From Dactylorhiza incarnata (lineage: Eukaryota; Streptophyta; Magnoliopsida; Asparagales; Orchidaceae): a stretch of 64,000 nt of DNA. Under the pieces are notes generated by a model. The model was given only the letters and a program-made list of their open reading frames with translations, was not told the origin of the DNA and did not search any database. This document shows, in pieces, positions 22,457 to 33,245 of the stretch (the stretch's first letter is position 1; each line of letters begins with the position of its first letter). The position numbers and the translations under genes are program-made. Location: NCBI GenBank assembly GCA_033032865.1, contig JAWHQI010000327.1, positions 1,946,501-2,010,500 on the forward strand, written 5' to 3'.

Positions 22457-24250
22457 CTATATAGTCTTCCTCTTTATAGGCAAATTCCCCGATGATCTAA
22501 ACCATGAAATCTTGGTACAAGACTCTCCTGATTCATCATAAAGAATAGTGTAGTTACTACTGCTAACATTTCTGAAGTAGCAGCCATTGCTGCTCTCATA
22601 CCCATACACTTGCTGCGTACTCCCTATACCGCTTGTTACCAGGTTGCCCTTCACATGCATTATACCCTCTCCAGATTGCAAATTCCCCAAAGTAGTATAA
22701 GAGAATCCAATCTTCTCTCTGAAGTATTTCTTCTCCTCGTTGAATCCCACTGTGACATTTGCAATCGACAGATAGCTATCTTCATCCTGGTCAGAAGTTC
22801 CAGTATACAGATGCAGAGGAAAGATTTGAAGAACATGTTCAGAGTACAAGACCGTAGAAGAATTCTTTGCATAAGTTCCATGATTGTAGAATATGCTCTG
22901 GTTCAGTGCTTGAATACTCCCATTGCCTGAAAACTTCATCTTGTTGCTATAATCAAATCTTTGGAAGAAGTGGGTGGTGATCTTTCCAAAGGAGGATTTT
23001 AACCACCCGGTGGCAAAAATTGTTCGATTTGCACTGGTATCAAAATCCCCATCGAGGCCATTAAAATTGGACATCAGGGAAGGAACAAATCCAGGAGTTT
23101 GATACTCTATCAGACTTCCTTCAGTGGAAGAACTCTTGCTATCCAGCCAAAGATGCAAATTTGCATCGATGAACCAGACATCCAAAGCATTAGTGACCCC
23201 AAACTCGAAGGAGTGGCCCTTCCCATCCAAAATTTTCCCCAAGAATGGCGTGATTTCTATGTCATATGAAGGTAGATCGAAGGAACCGATGGCTGAGATA
23301 GGTCTCCATAGAAGGGGGTTGATTCCTCCGGTGTAGATCACAGTAAACGGCCAGATGGCTCCGACTACATCGCCATCTAACCTCACAGTGACCTCCCTAA
23401 ATGCGCCATTTCCAGCAATTCCGGTGAGATTGTTTTTGGAAATGTAAGAATTTGGGGGATTTGTGTACCAGAACTCATCGTTAGAATGGTACGATATGTA
23501 TACCTCAATGGCGGCTCTGTAGGCGTTCCTGGGTATTGTGACATCCTTGCCCTGCACGTCCGTGGAGTTCTTGATTTGAAACCACAGCCCATCGTTCAAT
23601 GGTAGGGATTTGGAGATGGGAAGGATTAGATCGGCGGGGGAATCAAACGCCGGCGCAGGGGGCGGGCGGTCGAAGTAGAAGTGGAATGAGACGTTGGCAT
23701 GGTAGACACCGGTGTATGTTTGGTCGACGATGTTTCCGAGGTAGACGGCTAGGGTTTGGGGTTGGGAGAAGAGGGAGCGGTAGCGAGTGACATCTTTGCG
23801 AACGGTCCATACGATACCGGTGGAACGAGGCTCGGCGGTGCAGCTGCGGAGAAGCTCGACGCCAGCAAGCCAAAGGCCGAAAATGCGATCGAATTGTCGG
23901 CCGGAGCAGGCGGCCGACCATTCTAGCACGATGCGGGAAGGAGAGAGAGCGACGAAGGGGCAATGGGAAGGAGGGGAATAGGTGGAGGTGACCGGGGGTG
24001 AGCCGTAGGTGTAGGAGAAGTCGTGCTCGAGGACGAGAGTGGAGCATGGTTTAGACTTTGGGACGGGTATGGGCCGCCGGACTTCGAAGAAGGTAGTCGG
24101 AGATGGAGAAGAGGAAGAAGAGATGGAATGGAGGTCGGCGGCAGGGTTGTCGGAAACGGCAAGGCGGCCGCGGTGTTGGAGCGTTGAGGTGGAGGAGGGG
24201 ATGGCGAAGAACAAAAGGCAGGAGATGAGACTGAGGATAAAGTTCTCCAT
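22457..24250 (-). CDS. Peptide-N4-(N-acetyl-beta-glucosaminyl)asparagine amidase A (PNGase A)
   Basis: An intact intronless gene of 597 codons. The enzyme removes N-linked glycans from glycopeptides by cutting the glycan-asparagine amide bond, acting in the secretory pathway, vacuole or wall at acidic pH. I chose the ATG at 24250 because it opens with a signal peptide (MENFILSLISCLLFFAIPSS); the frame is open upstream to 24397, but that 49-residue extension is not signal-like. The N-terminal half holds the PNGase A family domain (FFEVRRPIPVP; CSTLVLEHDFSYTYG; GRQFDRIFGLWLAGVELLR; WTVRKDVTRY; WRPISAIGSFDLPSYDIEITPFLG). Many N-X-S/T sites fit a secreted glycoprotein. The C-terminal half is beta-rich. 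Length is close to the almond enzyme. It is the only convincing host gene here, flanked by transposons on both sides. Confidence 0.95.
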   Translation of the reverse strand: MENFILSLISCLLFFAIPSSTSTLQHRGRLAVSDNPAADLHSISSSSSPSPTTFFEVRRPIPVPKSKPCSTLVLEHDFSYTYGSPPVTSTYSPPSHCPFVALSPSRIVLEWSAACSGRQFDRIFGLWLAGVELLRSCTAEPRSTGIVWTVRKDVTRYRSLFSQPQTLAVYLGNIVDQTYTGVYHANVSFHFYFDRPPPAPAFDSPADLILPISKSLPLNDGLWFQIKNSTDVQGKDVTIPRNAYRAAIEVYISYHSNDEFWYTNPPNSYISKNNLTGIAGNGAFREVTVRLDGDVVGAIWPFTVIYTGGINPLLWRPISAIGSFDLPSYDIEITPFLGKILDGKGHSFEFGVTNALDVWFIDANLHLWLDSKSSSTEGSLIEYQTPGFVPSLMSNFNGLDGDFDTSANRTIFATGWLKSSFGKITTHFFQRFDYSNKMKFSGNGSIQALNQSIFYNHGTYAKNSSTVLYSEHVLQIFPLHLYTGTSDQDEDSYLSIANVTVGFNEEKKYFREKIGFSYTTLGNLQSGEGIMHVKGNLVTSGIGSTQQVYGYESSNGCYFRNVSSSNYTILYDESGESCTKISWFRSSGNLPIKRKTI

Positions 24251-24700
24251 TATTAGAGGTGTAGAAGGCAGCCGAGCAAGCCAGCGACCAGAATAACAGA
24301 AGCATTCCTCCTCGCCTCCATGGACCACGATTGAAGTTCGCAATTGCAGCAAACTTTTGGCATAATCCACCCTCAAAATAATCTCTGAATTTGACAAAGT
24401 TTTGAATTTGACACTTCACATTCTTCAAACTTAATTAGATAGTTTGACAAGATGCATCATGATTAATTTTCATTATTTTTTCACTTTCAAAATTTCATTT
24501 ATCTAAAAGTTCAGGAATATTTTAGTCAAGCATCCAAAGAATCGGTTTTAGCTTTGGGACTTGCACTGAAATTTGTGATTTCTCGAAGTTGTGAGCAATC
24601 CCCATTCTCTTTTCATAGAAAAATGGTGGTTTGATCTCTGGATTTATGCAGGAAGGAGCTAGTTCCATTCCATATAACATTCCACGAATCATCTAGCAGT
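24251..24700. promoter_or_regulatory. upstream region of the PNGase A gene
   Basis: About 450 bp between the start codon and the 268-bp repeat should hold the promoter. I cannot pick out a convincing TATA box. Transposon-rich repeats begin at about 24700. Confidence 0.4.
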
Positions 24701-25220
24701 AGAGATGCATGGTTTGATCTCTCGATACACATTTTAATCATTTTAAGTCCGGCGGAAGAAGAAGAGAAGGTTGTTGAGGCTTGATTGTAAAGTCGTGAGG
24801 AAAATTAGGTCTAATTAAAACACGCTTTAATTTTTAGATAAATGAATTTATGTAAAGTGAACAAATTATTAAAAATAAATTAAGGTGCATCTTGCGAAAT
24901 TAATTAGTACAAAATGTCAAATTTATAATCTTAGAGTGCAAGGTGTAAAACATAGCTATTTCGAAAGTAGAGATGCATGATTTAATCTCTCGATACACAT
25001 TTTCATCATTTTAAGTCTGAAGGAAGAAGAAAAAGAAAAGGTTACTGAGGCCTGATTGTTAGTCCCCGAGAAAAATTTGGTCTAACAAAAACACGCTTTA
25101 TTTTTAGATAAATGAATTTATTTAAAGTGAACAAATTATTAAAAATGAATTAGGGTGCATCTTGCAAAATTAATTAATTACGAGAGTACAAAATGTCAAA
25201 TTTATAATCTTAGGGTGCAA
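24701..25220. repeat. 268-bp direct repeat, two copies
   Basis: AGAGATGCAT starts at 24701 and again at 24969, and the copies align throughout (CTCGATACACATTTT; AACACGCTTTA; AAATTTATAATCTTAG). The second copy is interrupted near 25220 by the hAT element, and its continuation (GTGTAAACATAGCTAT) is found at 28224. Confidence 0.85.
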
Positions 25221-25235
25221 TAGCCCTGCGCAAAA

Positions 25236-25465
25236 AGACCACCGGTCCGGTCCGGGACCGGTCCTCCCTGGGACCGGTCTTTTGGTCTACCGGTCCCAGA
25301 CCGGTCCGAGGGAAATCGGTCCCGGTCCGGGACCGGTTTTCTGCCTCTGCCGAAGGACCGGCTGGGACCGGAGGACCGGTCCTAACCGGTCCCAGACCGG
25401 TCTTTTTATTTTGGCAGCATTTTTTTTTGAATCGGTGCTAACCGGTCCGGGACCGGTTTTGGATT
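25236..25465. repeat. left subterminal ACCGGT array of the hAT element
   Basis: Eleven ACCGGT hexamers in about 230 bp, mostly inside GGACCGGTC, which is close to palindromic. By analogy with Ac, short subterminal repeats are the probable binding sites for the transposase. Confidence 0.85.
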
Positions 25466-25797
25466 CGGTTTGCGGGTTTGGGAATGACAAATCACGGGCA
25501 TGGCAACTTCATTTTCTTATAACTTTATATTAATATTGAAATAATTAAAAAAACTTTCTAACAAATTATATTTGGAATAAAACTTTAGCGCCGAATCCGC
25601 CGCCGACGCCGCCGAGCAAATATAGAATGAAATAAAATTTGAATTTTATTAATAATTAAATAACATTTGTGTACAACATGAAATTATGAATATTACATTT
25701 AAATTTTAAAAAGAGATAAAATGAAATTACATTAAAATTTAAAAATTAAATTACATTCAAATTTAAAAATGAAATAAAATACATTTTGATTTCTTAT

Positions 25798-27736
25798 TCA
25801 GTGGACGCACTGCAAAGTTAAGTTGCTCATCTCGTCGTCAACTTCAGACTCGCTATCTTCGATTGACGAGACATGTTGTCTTCTCCTTAGAGCGTCCAAA
25901 TGATCCTTATAGCAAATGCAAATCTCCAAAGATTGTTCGGTCAAACGACTTCTTCGCTCGTTCAGAATCCTGCCACTCAAAGAAAACGCAGATTCCGAAG
26001 CTACCGTACTAGCTTGGATAGTTAGTAAATCACTGGTCATTAAGGCCAAAATAGAATACACGTTATTTTTAGATTTCCACCATTTTAAAATATCAAAATT
26101 TTCTATTTCGCTTGCGGTCATATAATCTTGAAATTGTGTTTTGCTATATAAACCTAATTCGTTTAAAGTACTCGTAGTTCTTTGTTTTTTCCTAGAAGCT
26201 AGTTCTAAAAGTTTATTTTTTAAAATATCTTTTGTTTTAGGTTGGGTGGATTCTTCGCGAGGTCGCGATCCATACATATGATCATAATGATTATAAATGC
26301 GAGTAAATTCCGAATTAAATTTTGAAACGCTAGAAGATTCGTCTAAATTTAAATTGCGATTAATTTCTTCTAAAAAATTTTCTACCCCATCTACGCCCAT
26401 TAAAGGGTTTAAAGCAGCGGCGCAAAGAAAACATAGATGACATATCTTTGTAATATTTTAAAAAAATTTCCTCCATTACTAATATTAACGGACGCCACAT
26501 TTCGTTCGTTTTGTAATTTTTAAACGTTTCCGTAATTAATAAAAAAATTTCAATAACTAATGAGCTAGTAGGATAGTAAACTCCGGATAAAATAGTAGTC
26601 GCGCGATAAAAACTTTCTAATAATTTTACGTAATCTTCTAGCACGGCCCAATCCGCCGCGCCTAAATCATGTGATTCTACACTATTATAAAATTCTGTTA
26701 GTAGTGCTTTTTGTGACAAAGCTCGTTTTATCATTTTATAAGTTTAGTTCCATCGTATAGGCATATCATACGATGGACCTAAAAATTTCTTACCTTGTGA
26801 TATTACAAATTTTTTGAATTCTTGTTTTCTTCTTTTTGAACTGTAAATAACTCGCAACATCGTTCGTATTTTACTAACATAGTCGTTCATATAAACTAAA
26901 CTATCCTGAACAATTAAATTTAAAACATGACATACGCAACGTGTATGAAAAAATATGCCATCTAACATTGGTTGCAAATCTGATATTAAATATTTAACGG
27001 CCATACCATTATTTAAAGCGTTATCGAAAGAAATACTCATAATTTTTTCTTTTCTTTTAAAATCTCTAATACTTTTAATAATAACCTGATAAATAGCTTT
27101 ACCGGTGTGCGGGAATTCGAATCCTTCAAAACAAATTATACGTTTATTTAATTCCCAACTATCTGGATCGATCCAGTGACAAGTAATGCAAATATACGAA
27201 AGTCCATCTATTATACCGCTAGTCCAAACGTCGCTCGTTAAACTAACGCGACCGTCGAATGTTTCAAAATAATTTTTTAAATATTCTTTAGATTGCATAT
27301 ACGCTGCTAAAGCATCACGCCTAGTTGTAGTACGACTTACCTGATGATATTTTGGCTGAAGTACTTCGTGTATGTACGACGTCATTTCTTCATCGTCGTA
27401 GTGGTTGAATGGAAGTCCTTTTTTGATGACGTTCTCCATTTGTCGCTCTCGTTGCCGACCTTGATCATATGTCCAAATGTGCCCGGTCGACGAGATTTGA
27501 GCTTGGGTGGACTCAGGTGCTTGTTTAGAAATGCAAGATTTGACATGTCGGGCAAGCGTTGTGTTGTTGCTGCCAACGGCTATAAGCTTCCCGCAAAGTT
27601 TGCACTTCGCCTTAATTTCGCCATCGATCCGCACCTTATCAAATTTCTCCCATACTACAGCTTTGTGGTGGTGCTCTAGTATCTCGATGGGGACGGACGC
27701 GGAGGACGACGCCGGCGCAGACGAAGATGAAGCCAT
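25798..27736 (-). pseudogene. hAT transposase with BED zinc finger, one stop and one frameshift
   Basis: Begins MASSSSAPASSS at 27736. The BED-type zinc finger follows at about residues 35-70 (WEKFDKV, CKLCGK, HVKSC). The RNase H-like core shows LTSDVWTS, then the CHVLNLIVQD region. One stop near 26743 (RWN-stop) and one frameshift near 26400-26460 divide it. The C-terminal hAT dimerisation domain lies at 25850-26050 (ILKWWKSKNNVYSILALM, STVASESAFSLSGR, RSRLTEQSLE). With only two lesions in about 640 codons the copy is recent but inactive. A GA-rich leader precedes it at 27745-27810. Confidence 0.92.
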
Positions 27737-28002
27737 ACTAATATTTGAGAGAGAAATGGATAGAGAGAGAGAGAGAAATGGAGAGAGAGAGAGAAGTGGA
27801 GAGATAAATAAAAAAAATTAAAAGTGAGTGGGGGGATATTTATAGATTTTTTTTAAAAAATAAGAATTAAAAATAATTAAAATAAAATATATTATATAAT
27901 ATAATATATTATTATATATAATAATATAAGTTGTGGCAGCCACTTATGTCATTATGCTGCCACCACAAAGTTAACGGCTCATTATGTGGCTGACCGGTCC
28001 TG

Positions 28003-28205
28003 GTCGAGGACCGGTAAAAGACCGGTCCTGGTCGAGGACCGGTAAAAGACCGGTCCTGGACCGGTCTTTTACCGGTCCCGGTCCGGGACCGGTCTACCCT
28101 AAGAATCCAGGGACCGTCGGGACCTTGAGGACCGGTCCAGGACCGGTCTTTGGCCGGTCCTAACCGGTCCGGTCCCAACCGGACCGGTTAGGACCGGTCT
28201 TTTTG
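28003..28205. repeat. right subterminal ACCGGT array of the hAT element
   Basis: Thirteen ACCGGT hexamers in about 200 bp, including two direct copies of a 32-bp block (GACCGGTCCTGGTCGAGGAC plus a tail) at 27991-28050. It mirrors the left array. Confidence 0.85.
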
Positions 28206-28215
28206 TGTAGGACTC

Positions 28216-28990
28216 GGTGCATGGTGTAAACATAGCTATATCGAAAGCGCATTGCGTCAAAAGTCCTTTGCTAAGCTGTCGAAGTAGTACATAATAAAGC
28301 ATTCTTTTAGGTAGAAGAAAATTATGGTTTTCTATATTGAATTTTTCTAATTTTTTTTTAAATACTAAAAACACTTGAAAACTCTTCCATTTCATCAATT
28401 GAAGGGCCGCATGACAAAGTCGAAAATAGATATGAGCATGTAGGGTTATAATGAATGAGCTTCGTGTAAATGATATGTCATAGATCAATGATGAGTGAGA
28501 GGGAGAAGGCCGAATAGGAGCAACATTAGGCTCCGTTTATTTGAGTGTTTTCCCTCATTGTGTCTATTTTTTGCATGTTTGAATAGTCATCATTTGGAAT
28601 CATCGATCCCGTCATTTTTATATCTAATTTCAACTGCATGGAAAGTGCTTCACTTAAGAACAACATTTTGTCATCATTTCCAACTGCCATCGCCCACCCA
28701 AGCAATGCAAATCATGCATGATGCACAAACGACAACGATAATATATGGGAGGGGATAAGGGAGAAATGATCGTCTATCGTCTATTAAGAAGATAGAGATT
28801 TTTATAAAGGAGATTTGTTGGGGTTTGGGGTGAGGGGCAAGGGCTTCACTGATATAAACATTGATGATGTTGGTGGGGAGGTGGCCACCTAGGACTAATG
28901 GACCACTGAGGATAAAGAAGGGTTAACAAAAGAGGGAGATATTTGTGGGGTTGCAGTGATAACTAGAGGAATAATATAAGTCAAATGAGA
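28216..28990. other. intergenic DNA, nothing recognised
   Basis: It starts with the continuation of the 268-bp repeat unit, then ordinary AT-rich sequence. Short ORFs here show no known domain. Confidence 0.5.
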
Positions 28991-28999
28991 AGTTGGAGT

Positions 29000-29843
29000 A
29001 ATAGTTTTCACAACAAGAGTGTTGCAGGTCGCAACGAGCACGACAGTTAACCTTTCTTAATTTCTCAGATTGCAGGTCTTGTTTGTCGCTTTCATCACCG
29101 CCATTGAAGCTGCCCAAACCGCTCAACTTGCCCGAACTGCCCGAAGAGCGAAATGGTCATTTATGAAAAATGACGATCCTTGTGCTCCAAATCTACCAAC
29201 TTAATTCACCCGTCAGGTGGTTACGGTGGTTACAATGGCAAAATTATCGTGTCACCCCTACCAAGGCTATAAAAGGAGCTCAGGGCCTTCATTTCAAGAC
29301 ACCTTGCCTTCTACGTCCGCGAGAGCTCTGTTGAAGATTTTCTCTGAGTTCTCCACAGGCGCTTGAAGATCTCCTTCCGCCTATGAAGATCTCCTTCTAG
29401 GCTTCGAAGATCTCCTTCAAGTGCTTGAAGGTTTCCTCCACTTCGAAAAACAATCTTCCTAAGCAATTTGGGAATCATCCGGATCCAAAAATGCGACTCA
29501 GTTATCTCACTTTTGTTCTCACTTTTATTCTCAGAAGAAGAAGCACTCAGCTTTCCGAGAGGTGTCATGTCACCCTCAGAGTTCTCTCTCTCCCTAACAT
29601 TGTACAGAGCAACGGTCTGTCACGCTCGAGTTCTTAATTTCTAACTGTAACCCCCAGCAGATAGTGGAATTTGGCCGGCACAGCTCCGCTCGCGTGATTT
29701 TTCACCATTTTCGGGTTTTCCACGTTAAAAGTCCGTGTGTTAATTATCAATTCATTCATTAACTGTTTGCACGCTCGGTTCGCTCACGAGCTAAGGTGGT
29801 TCAATTTTACCGGTCTACCAAGAGCACATAGTGATCCACAACA
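29000..29843 (-). mobile_element. diverged LTR or LTR fragment related to the 30238 element
   Basis: On the minus strand, 29843 downward reads TGTTGTGGATCACTATGTGC, aligning with the LTR start at 30238 (read there on plus). Shared segments include GGTAGACCGGT, GAACCACCTTAGCTCG, GGAGCTGTGCCG and a TATA region (GGCTATAAAAGGAGCTC, plus strand near 29268). It lies in the opposite orientation to the LTR at 30238. The left limit is approximate. Confidence 0.75.
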
Positions 29844-30133
29844 ACAGTGATTATGAACTGTTGTTCAAGAATGACCGATCCAACTTAAAGAACTTCATTC
29901 ACTTTTATGTTCAAAACTAGTTTTCTTTTCTAGGTAGCAGTCATAATAGTTGTCAGGCCAAATATATATTCTATGAAGGTGACATTTTTGTTTAAACTCA
30001 CCAGAACAAAAATGCCCCACCAAACGGAGTATATATGTCCGAACAACGCTCATAATAATTTCTCTTCGTCAAACAAATACATCCCATCACACACAATTCT
30101 CATCATACACAGAAGTCAATACATCATTTTGAT
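29844..30133. other. spacer, nothing recognised
   Basis: About 290 bp of AT-rich sequence between the LTR fragment and the putative MITE. Confidence 0.45.
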
Positions 30134-30237
30134 TAGAGGTGTGCACAAAAGAAATGAAGAACCGAGAAATTAAATGATCCCATATTAAACCGAATCAATC
30201 AACTTGAGACGGTTCTAATGATTCTCAGTTTGGGCAT

Positions 30238-31494
30238 TGTTGCGGGTCGCTCGGGTGCTCTGGTAGACCGGTCGAATTGAACCACCTTAGCTCGGAAGCG
30301 AACCGAGCGCGCAAACAGTCAATTAGAGATTCGTTGAGTACACTGAGACTTCTTAACGTGAAAAACCCGGAAAGGGTAAAAAACCACGCGGTCGGAGCTG
30401 TGCCGACCAAACTTCACTATCTTCTGAGAGCTTATAGTTAGGTACTTAGAAGTCGAGCGCGACAGGCCGCCACTCGTTACAATAATAGAGAGAGAGAGAG
30501 AGAGAGTTCCGAGGGTGACAGGTCACCTCTCGGAAAACTAAGTCTTTTTTCCTTCTAAGAACTGTGGGGAACAAAAGTGAGAATGCTCCGGAGAACGAAA
30601 GTGAGAATGCTGAGTCGCCTTTTGGGATGAAGGAAATCTTCAAGTCCACGAAGGAGATCTTCAACCGACGAAGGAGAATTCCTTGAAAATCTTCAAGGAG
30701 CTCTCCCGGGTGCAGAAGGCAAGGTCCCCTCAAATGAAGGGTCTGAGCTCCTTTTATAGCTTTGGTCGGGGGTAGTCTGGTAATTTTGTCATTGTAACCA
30801 CCATAACCACCTGGCGGACGAATCACATTTTCCGGTTCGGAGCACACAGATCGTCATTTTTCGTAAATGACTGTCTCGCCCTCGGGAAGTTCGGGCAGCT
30901 TTGTTGAAGGCGAAAAAGGCGACAAGTCGTTCCTGCAATCTGAGAAATTAGAAAGACAAAAGGTGAGCGTGCCCGAAATGTGAAAGTGCTCTGAGCGCGC
31001 TCAGAAGTGTTCCGAGCGCATAGTGAACGGGGAAGCGTTCCATGCAGAACCCGGAGCCCAAAGGGCGCACAGCGAGCTTGGAGAGGGGGACACACCCGAA
31101 CCCCTCCACAAGGAGGCGACTCGACCGCACCCACAGGGGCGCGGTTTGGCCGCACCCCACGAGGAGGTGCGGCTTGGCCGCACCTCACGAGGAGGTGCGG
31201 CTTGGCCGCACCCCACTAAAGGTGCGACTTGGCCGCACCCCACTAAGGGTGTGGTTAGGCAGCGCCCCCCGGGGGGGTTGCATGCGTGCTACCGCGCGCG
31301 CTGCCGTGCGATAGCGCTGCGCGGTAGTGTTACTGCGCGGTTGCGGGCGTTGTGGTCCGGCGAGAGCGGTTGGTTACGGAGGAAGTGGGCTTGCCCACTT
31401 CCCCACTCTCCCCTCACCATGCTAGTGGCTTTGGGGAGTAACCATCTCTTCTTATGCATATAAATGAATGGGAATCTTGTACGAGTGCGCATCA
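30238..31494 (-). mobile_element. 3' LTR of the Tat-like element
   Basis: In plus reading it begins TGTTGCGGGTCGCTCGG and ends GAGTGCGCATCA. The sense TATA box is on minus at 30751-30760 (GCTATAAAAG). A second TATA box faces the element interior on plus at 31459-31466. A 28-bp repeat with core CTTGGCCGCACC occurs four times at about 31140-31255, upstream of the sense TATA. It differs from the other LTR by scattered substitutions. Confidence 0.9.
31459..31466 (+). promoter_or_regulatory. antisense TATA box in the LTR
   Basis: TATAAATG on plus, 36 bp before the LTR end and 131 bp before the first ATG of the antisense gene. Transcription would start about at the LTR border. Confidence 0.55.
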
Positions 31495-31605
31495 TAAGCC
31501 CCTCAAACCTTCGGAGTCCACATTTTCGTGCGGAGGAGTGCGAAAGTTTCATTCTTATTCGCGGCAATTCCGATTTGTTGCGCGGTGCGTTAGATCATGG
31601 CGGAG

Positions 31606-32224
31606 GTGAGTTATTTTTTCATTTTGTAGGAACAAAGAGAGAGAGAGAGAGAGAGAGAGCGGAGGAGTGTGCCCGCAGGGGTGGTTCCGACCGAGGGAGC
31701 AAGCGGCCGGAGGCCGCATGCATGCCCGCGCGTGGGTGGTGCCGGCCGAGGGAGCAAGCCGCCGGTGGGCGTGTGCTGTCCACGCCGGGTGCTGCCGGCT
31801 GCGGGAGCAGGTCGCCGGTGGGGGTGCTCTGTCCGCGCGCGGGTGTCACCGGCCGCGGGAGCAGGGCGTCGGGGGAGGGGGCCGCGCGGTCCGTGCCGGG
31901 CGACCCTTGCGCGCGGCGGTTGCGTGCCCGGCCGGCGGGGGGTGTGGGGGCGTGCGCGCGCCCCCACGCGCGTGCGGTGGTTCTCTGCGCGCGACCCTCC
32001 CGCACGGTGGTTAGCCGAGCGCTCGGGCTGTCGTGCGCGTGCGGGCTGCCGCGCGTGCGCCTCTTGATGTGCGCGCGCGATTAGTTGCGTGCAACTTGCG
32101 GTGTGCGCGCGGCTCGTTGCCTGTATGTGGTTGAGGTGTGGTTGGCATGGCTGCGTGCTGTCGGGCTAAACTTACTTGATATGCGCCTCTCTCATTTTTT
32201 ATATATTATTTTTGTTTCTTTCAG
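31606..32224 (+). other. GC-rich first intron of the antisense gene (inferred)
   Basis: It starts GTGAGTT and ends TTTCTTTCAG. It holds a GA microsatellite (31629-31660) and a very GC-rich stretch with GCGCGC runs (31680-32120). The ORF 31464-32084 across it has low-complexity Arg/Ala/Gly composition and is not supported as a gene. Confidence 0.5.
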
Positions 32225-33160
32225 GCTTCGAAACAGGGTGGCCAGTCAAGGCCGATGCGCCTGCACTCCACTCTCGACACTACGCAGATTGATATACGGC
32301 AAAAGCGGTTTGGGTTGCCTTCTGATGTCGAGGTGAAGATTCCGCTGGTGGAGGAGCGCGCTCAAAATCCGTCGACTGGTTTTATGACCCCTTCTGAGAG
32401 ATGTCTGAAATCCGGGTTTCGCCTTCCTCCCTCTGAGGAGGTTGTTGAGATACTCTGGTTTTGCGATGTCCCGATTACCCAGTTTACCCCTGCCGGGATG
32501 GCAAACATCATGGGGACGGTGGTGTTTTTTTGGGAACATAGCGCGCGCTTTTCGCTCGAGATTTTCAAGGATTGGTGTGAGGTTTCTACCGACTCAGGTG
32601 GCCGTATTGAAGTCCGAAGCAACAAGAGTTGGTTTCACTTTGGGGAGAAGGCTGATTACCGCCATGGGAATACTCTTTATGGGTACGTTCGGAATCGATG
32701 GGAGCTACCGGAGCTATGGAGAGCACTTCCTGGACGTTGACGCCGGCAGACTGGACGGGAGGATGAGTTCCTTCCTATCCCTGGTTTCTCTGGCCGAGAA
32801 GGGCTGTCGAAGGCCCTATTCTGTATTTCCAGTTGCGTGGAGGAAAGTCGACTGCTCTCGGTGGGGCTTTCCTGGGACGCCGAGAGAGCTGCCGATGTTC
32901 CCTTAGACCGTGGGAAGAGGAGGAGGGTTGTTATTAAGAACGGAGGTTCTAGCTCGTGCTCTATCCCACCGGCGCCCAGGAGCCATGATCACGAGGCCGG
33001 CCCGAGCCACCGCAGGGGAGAGCTGATTCCGTCCGATGCGGAAGTTGAGATTTTGGCGCCTCCTATTGTCGACCGGGTCCCACAGGGAGACTTGCCGCCG
33101 CCTCCCCCCTTGCCGCCGACGAGGCGAGTTTCTTCTTCTCTTCAGGCGATGACTTCAGCG

Positions 33161-33245
33161 GTAAGTAAAGTTCTCTTTTTCTAGCCTCGGATACCTTTTT
33201 CCCATAATTGCTTTGGTATGCTGACTGTTTATCTTTTGTCTGCAG
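33161..33245 (+). other. second intron of the antisense gene
   Basis: 85 bp, GTAAGT at the 5' end and TTTTGTCTGCAG at the 3' end. Removing it joins two open frames in phase 0 and starts the coiled-coil exon. Confidence 0.7.

Larger units (their letters stand above)
25221..28215 (-). mobile_element. hAT superfamily DNA transposon, nearly complete
   Basis: The element lies between two halves of a direct-repeat unit. Its ends are imperfect inverted repeats: TAGCCCTGCGCAAAAAGACC at left, and the complement of GAGTCCTACACAAAAAGACC at right. Flanks GGGTGCAA and CGGTGCAT resemble a degraded 8-bp target duplication, as expected for hAT. The transposase is on the minus strand. Both ends carry dense ACCGGT subterminal arrays. 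About 3.0 kb. Confidence 0.88.

Noticed and set aside
23643..24047. ORFs in other frames and on the other strand of the PNGase A gene
   Set aside because: Shadows of the GC-rich 5' part of the real gene, with no domain.
31464..32084. 206-residue GC-rich plus-strand ORF as a gene
   Set aside because: It begins inside the LTR, crosses a GA microsatellite and a GCGC-rich stretch, and overlaps an inferred intron with good splice signals. Composition is low complexity.
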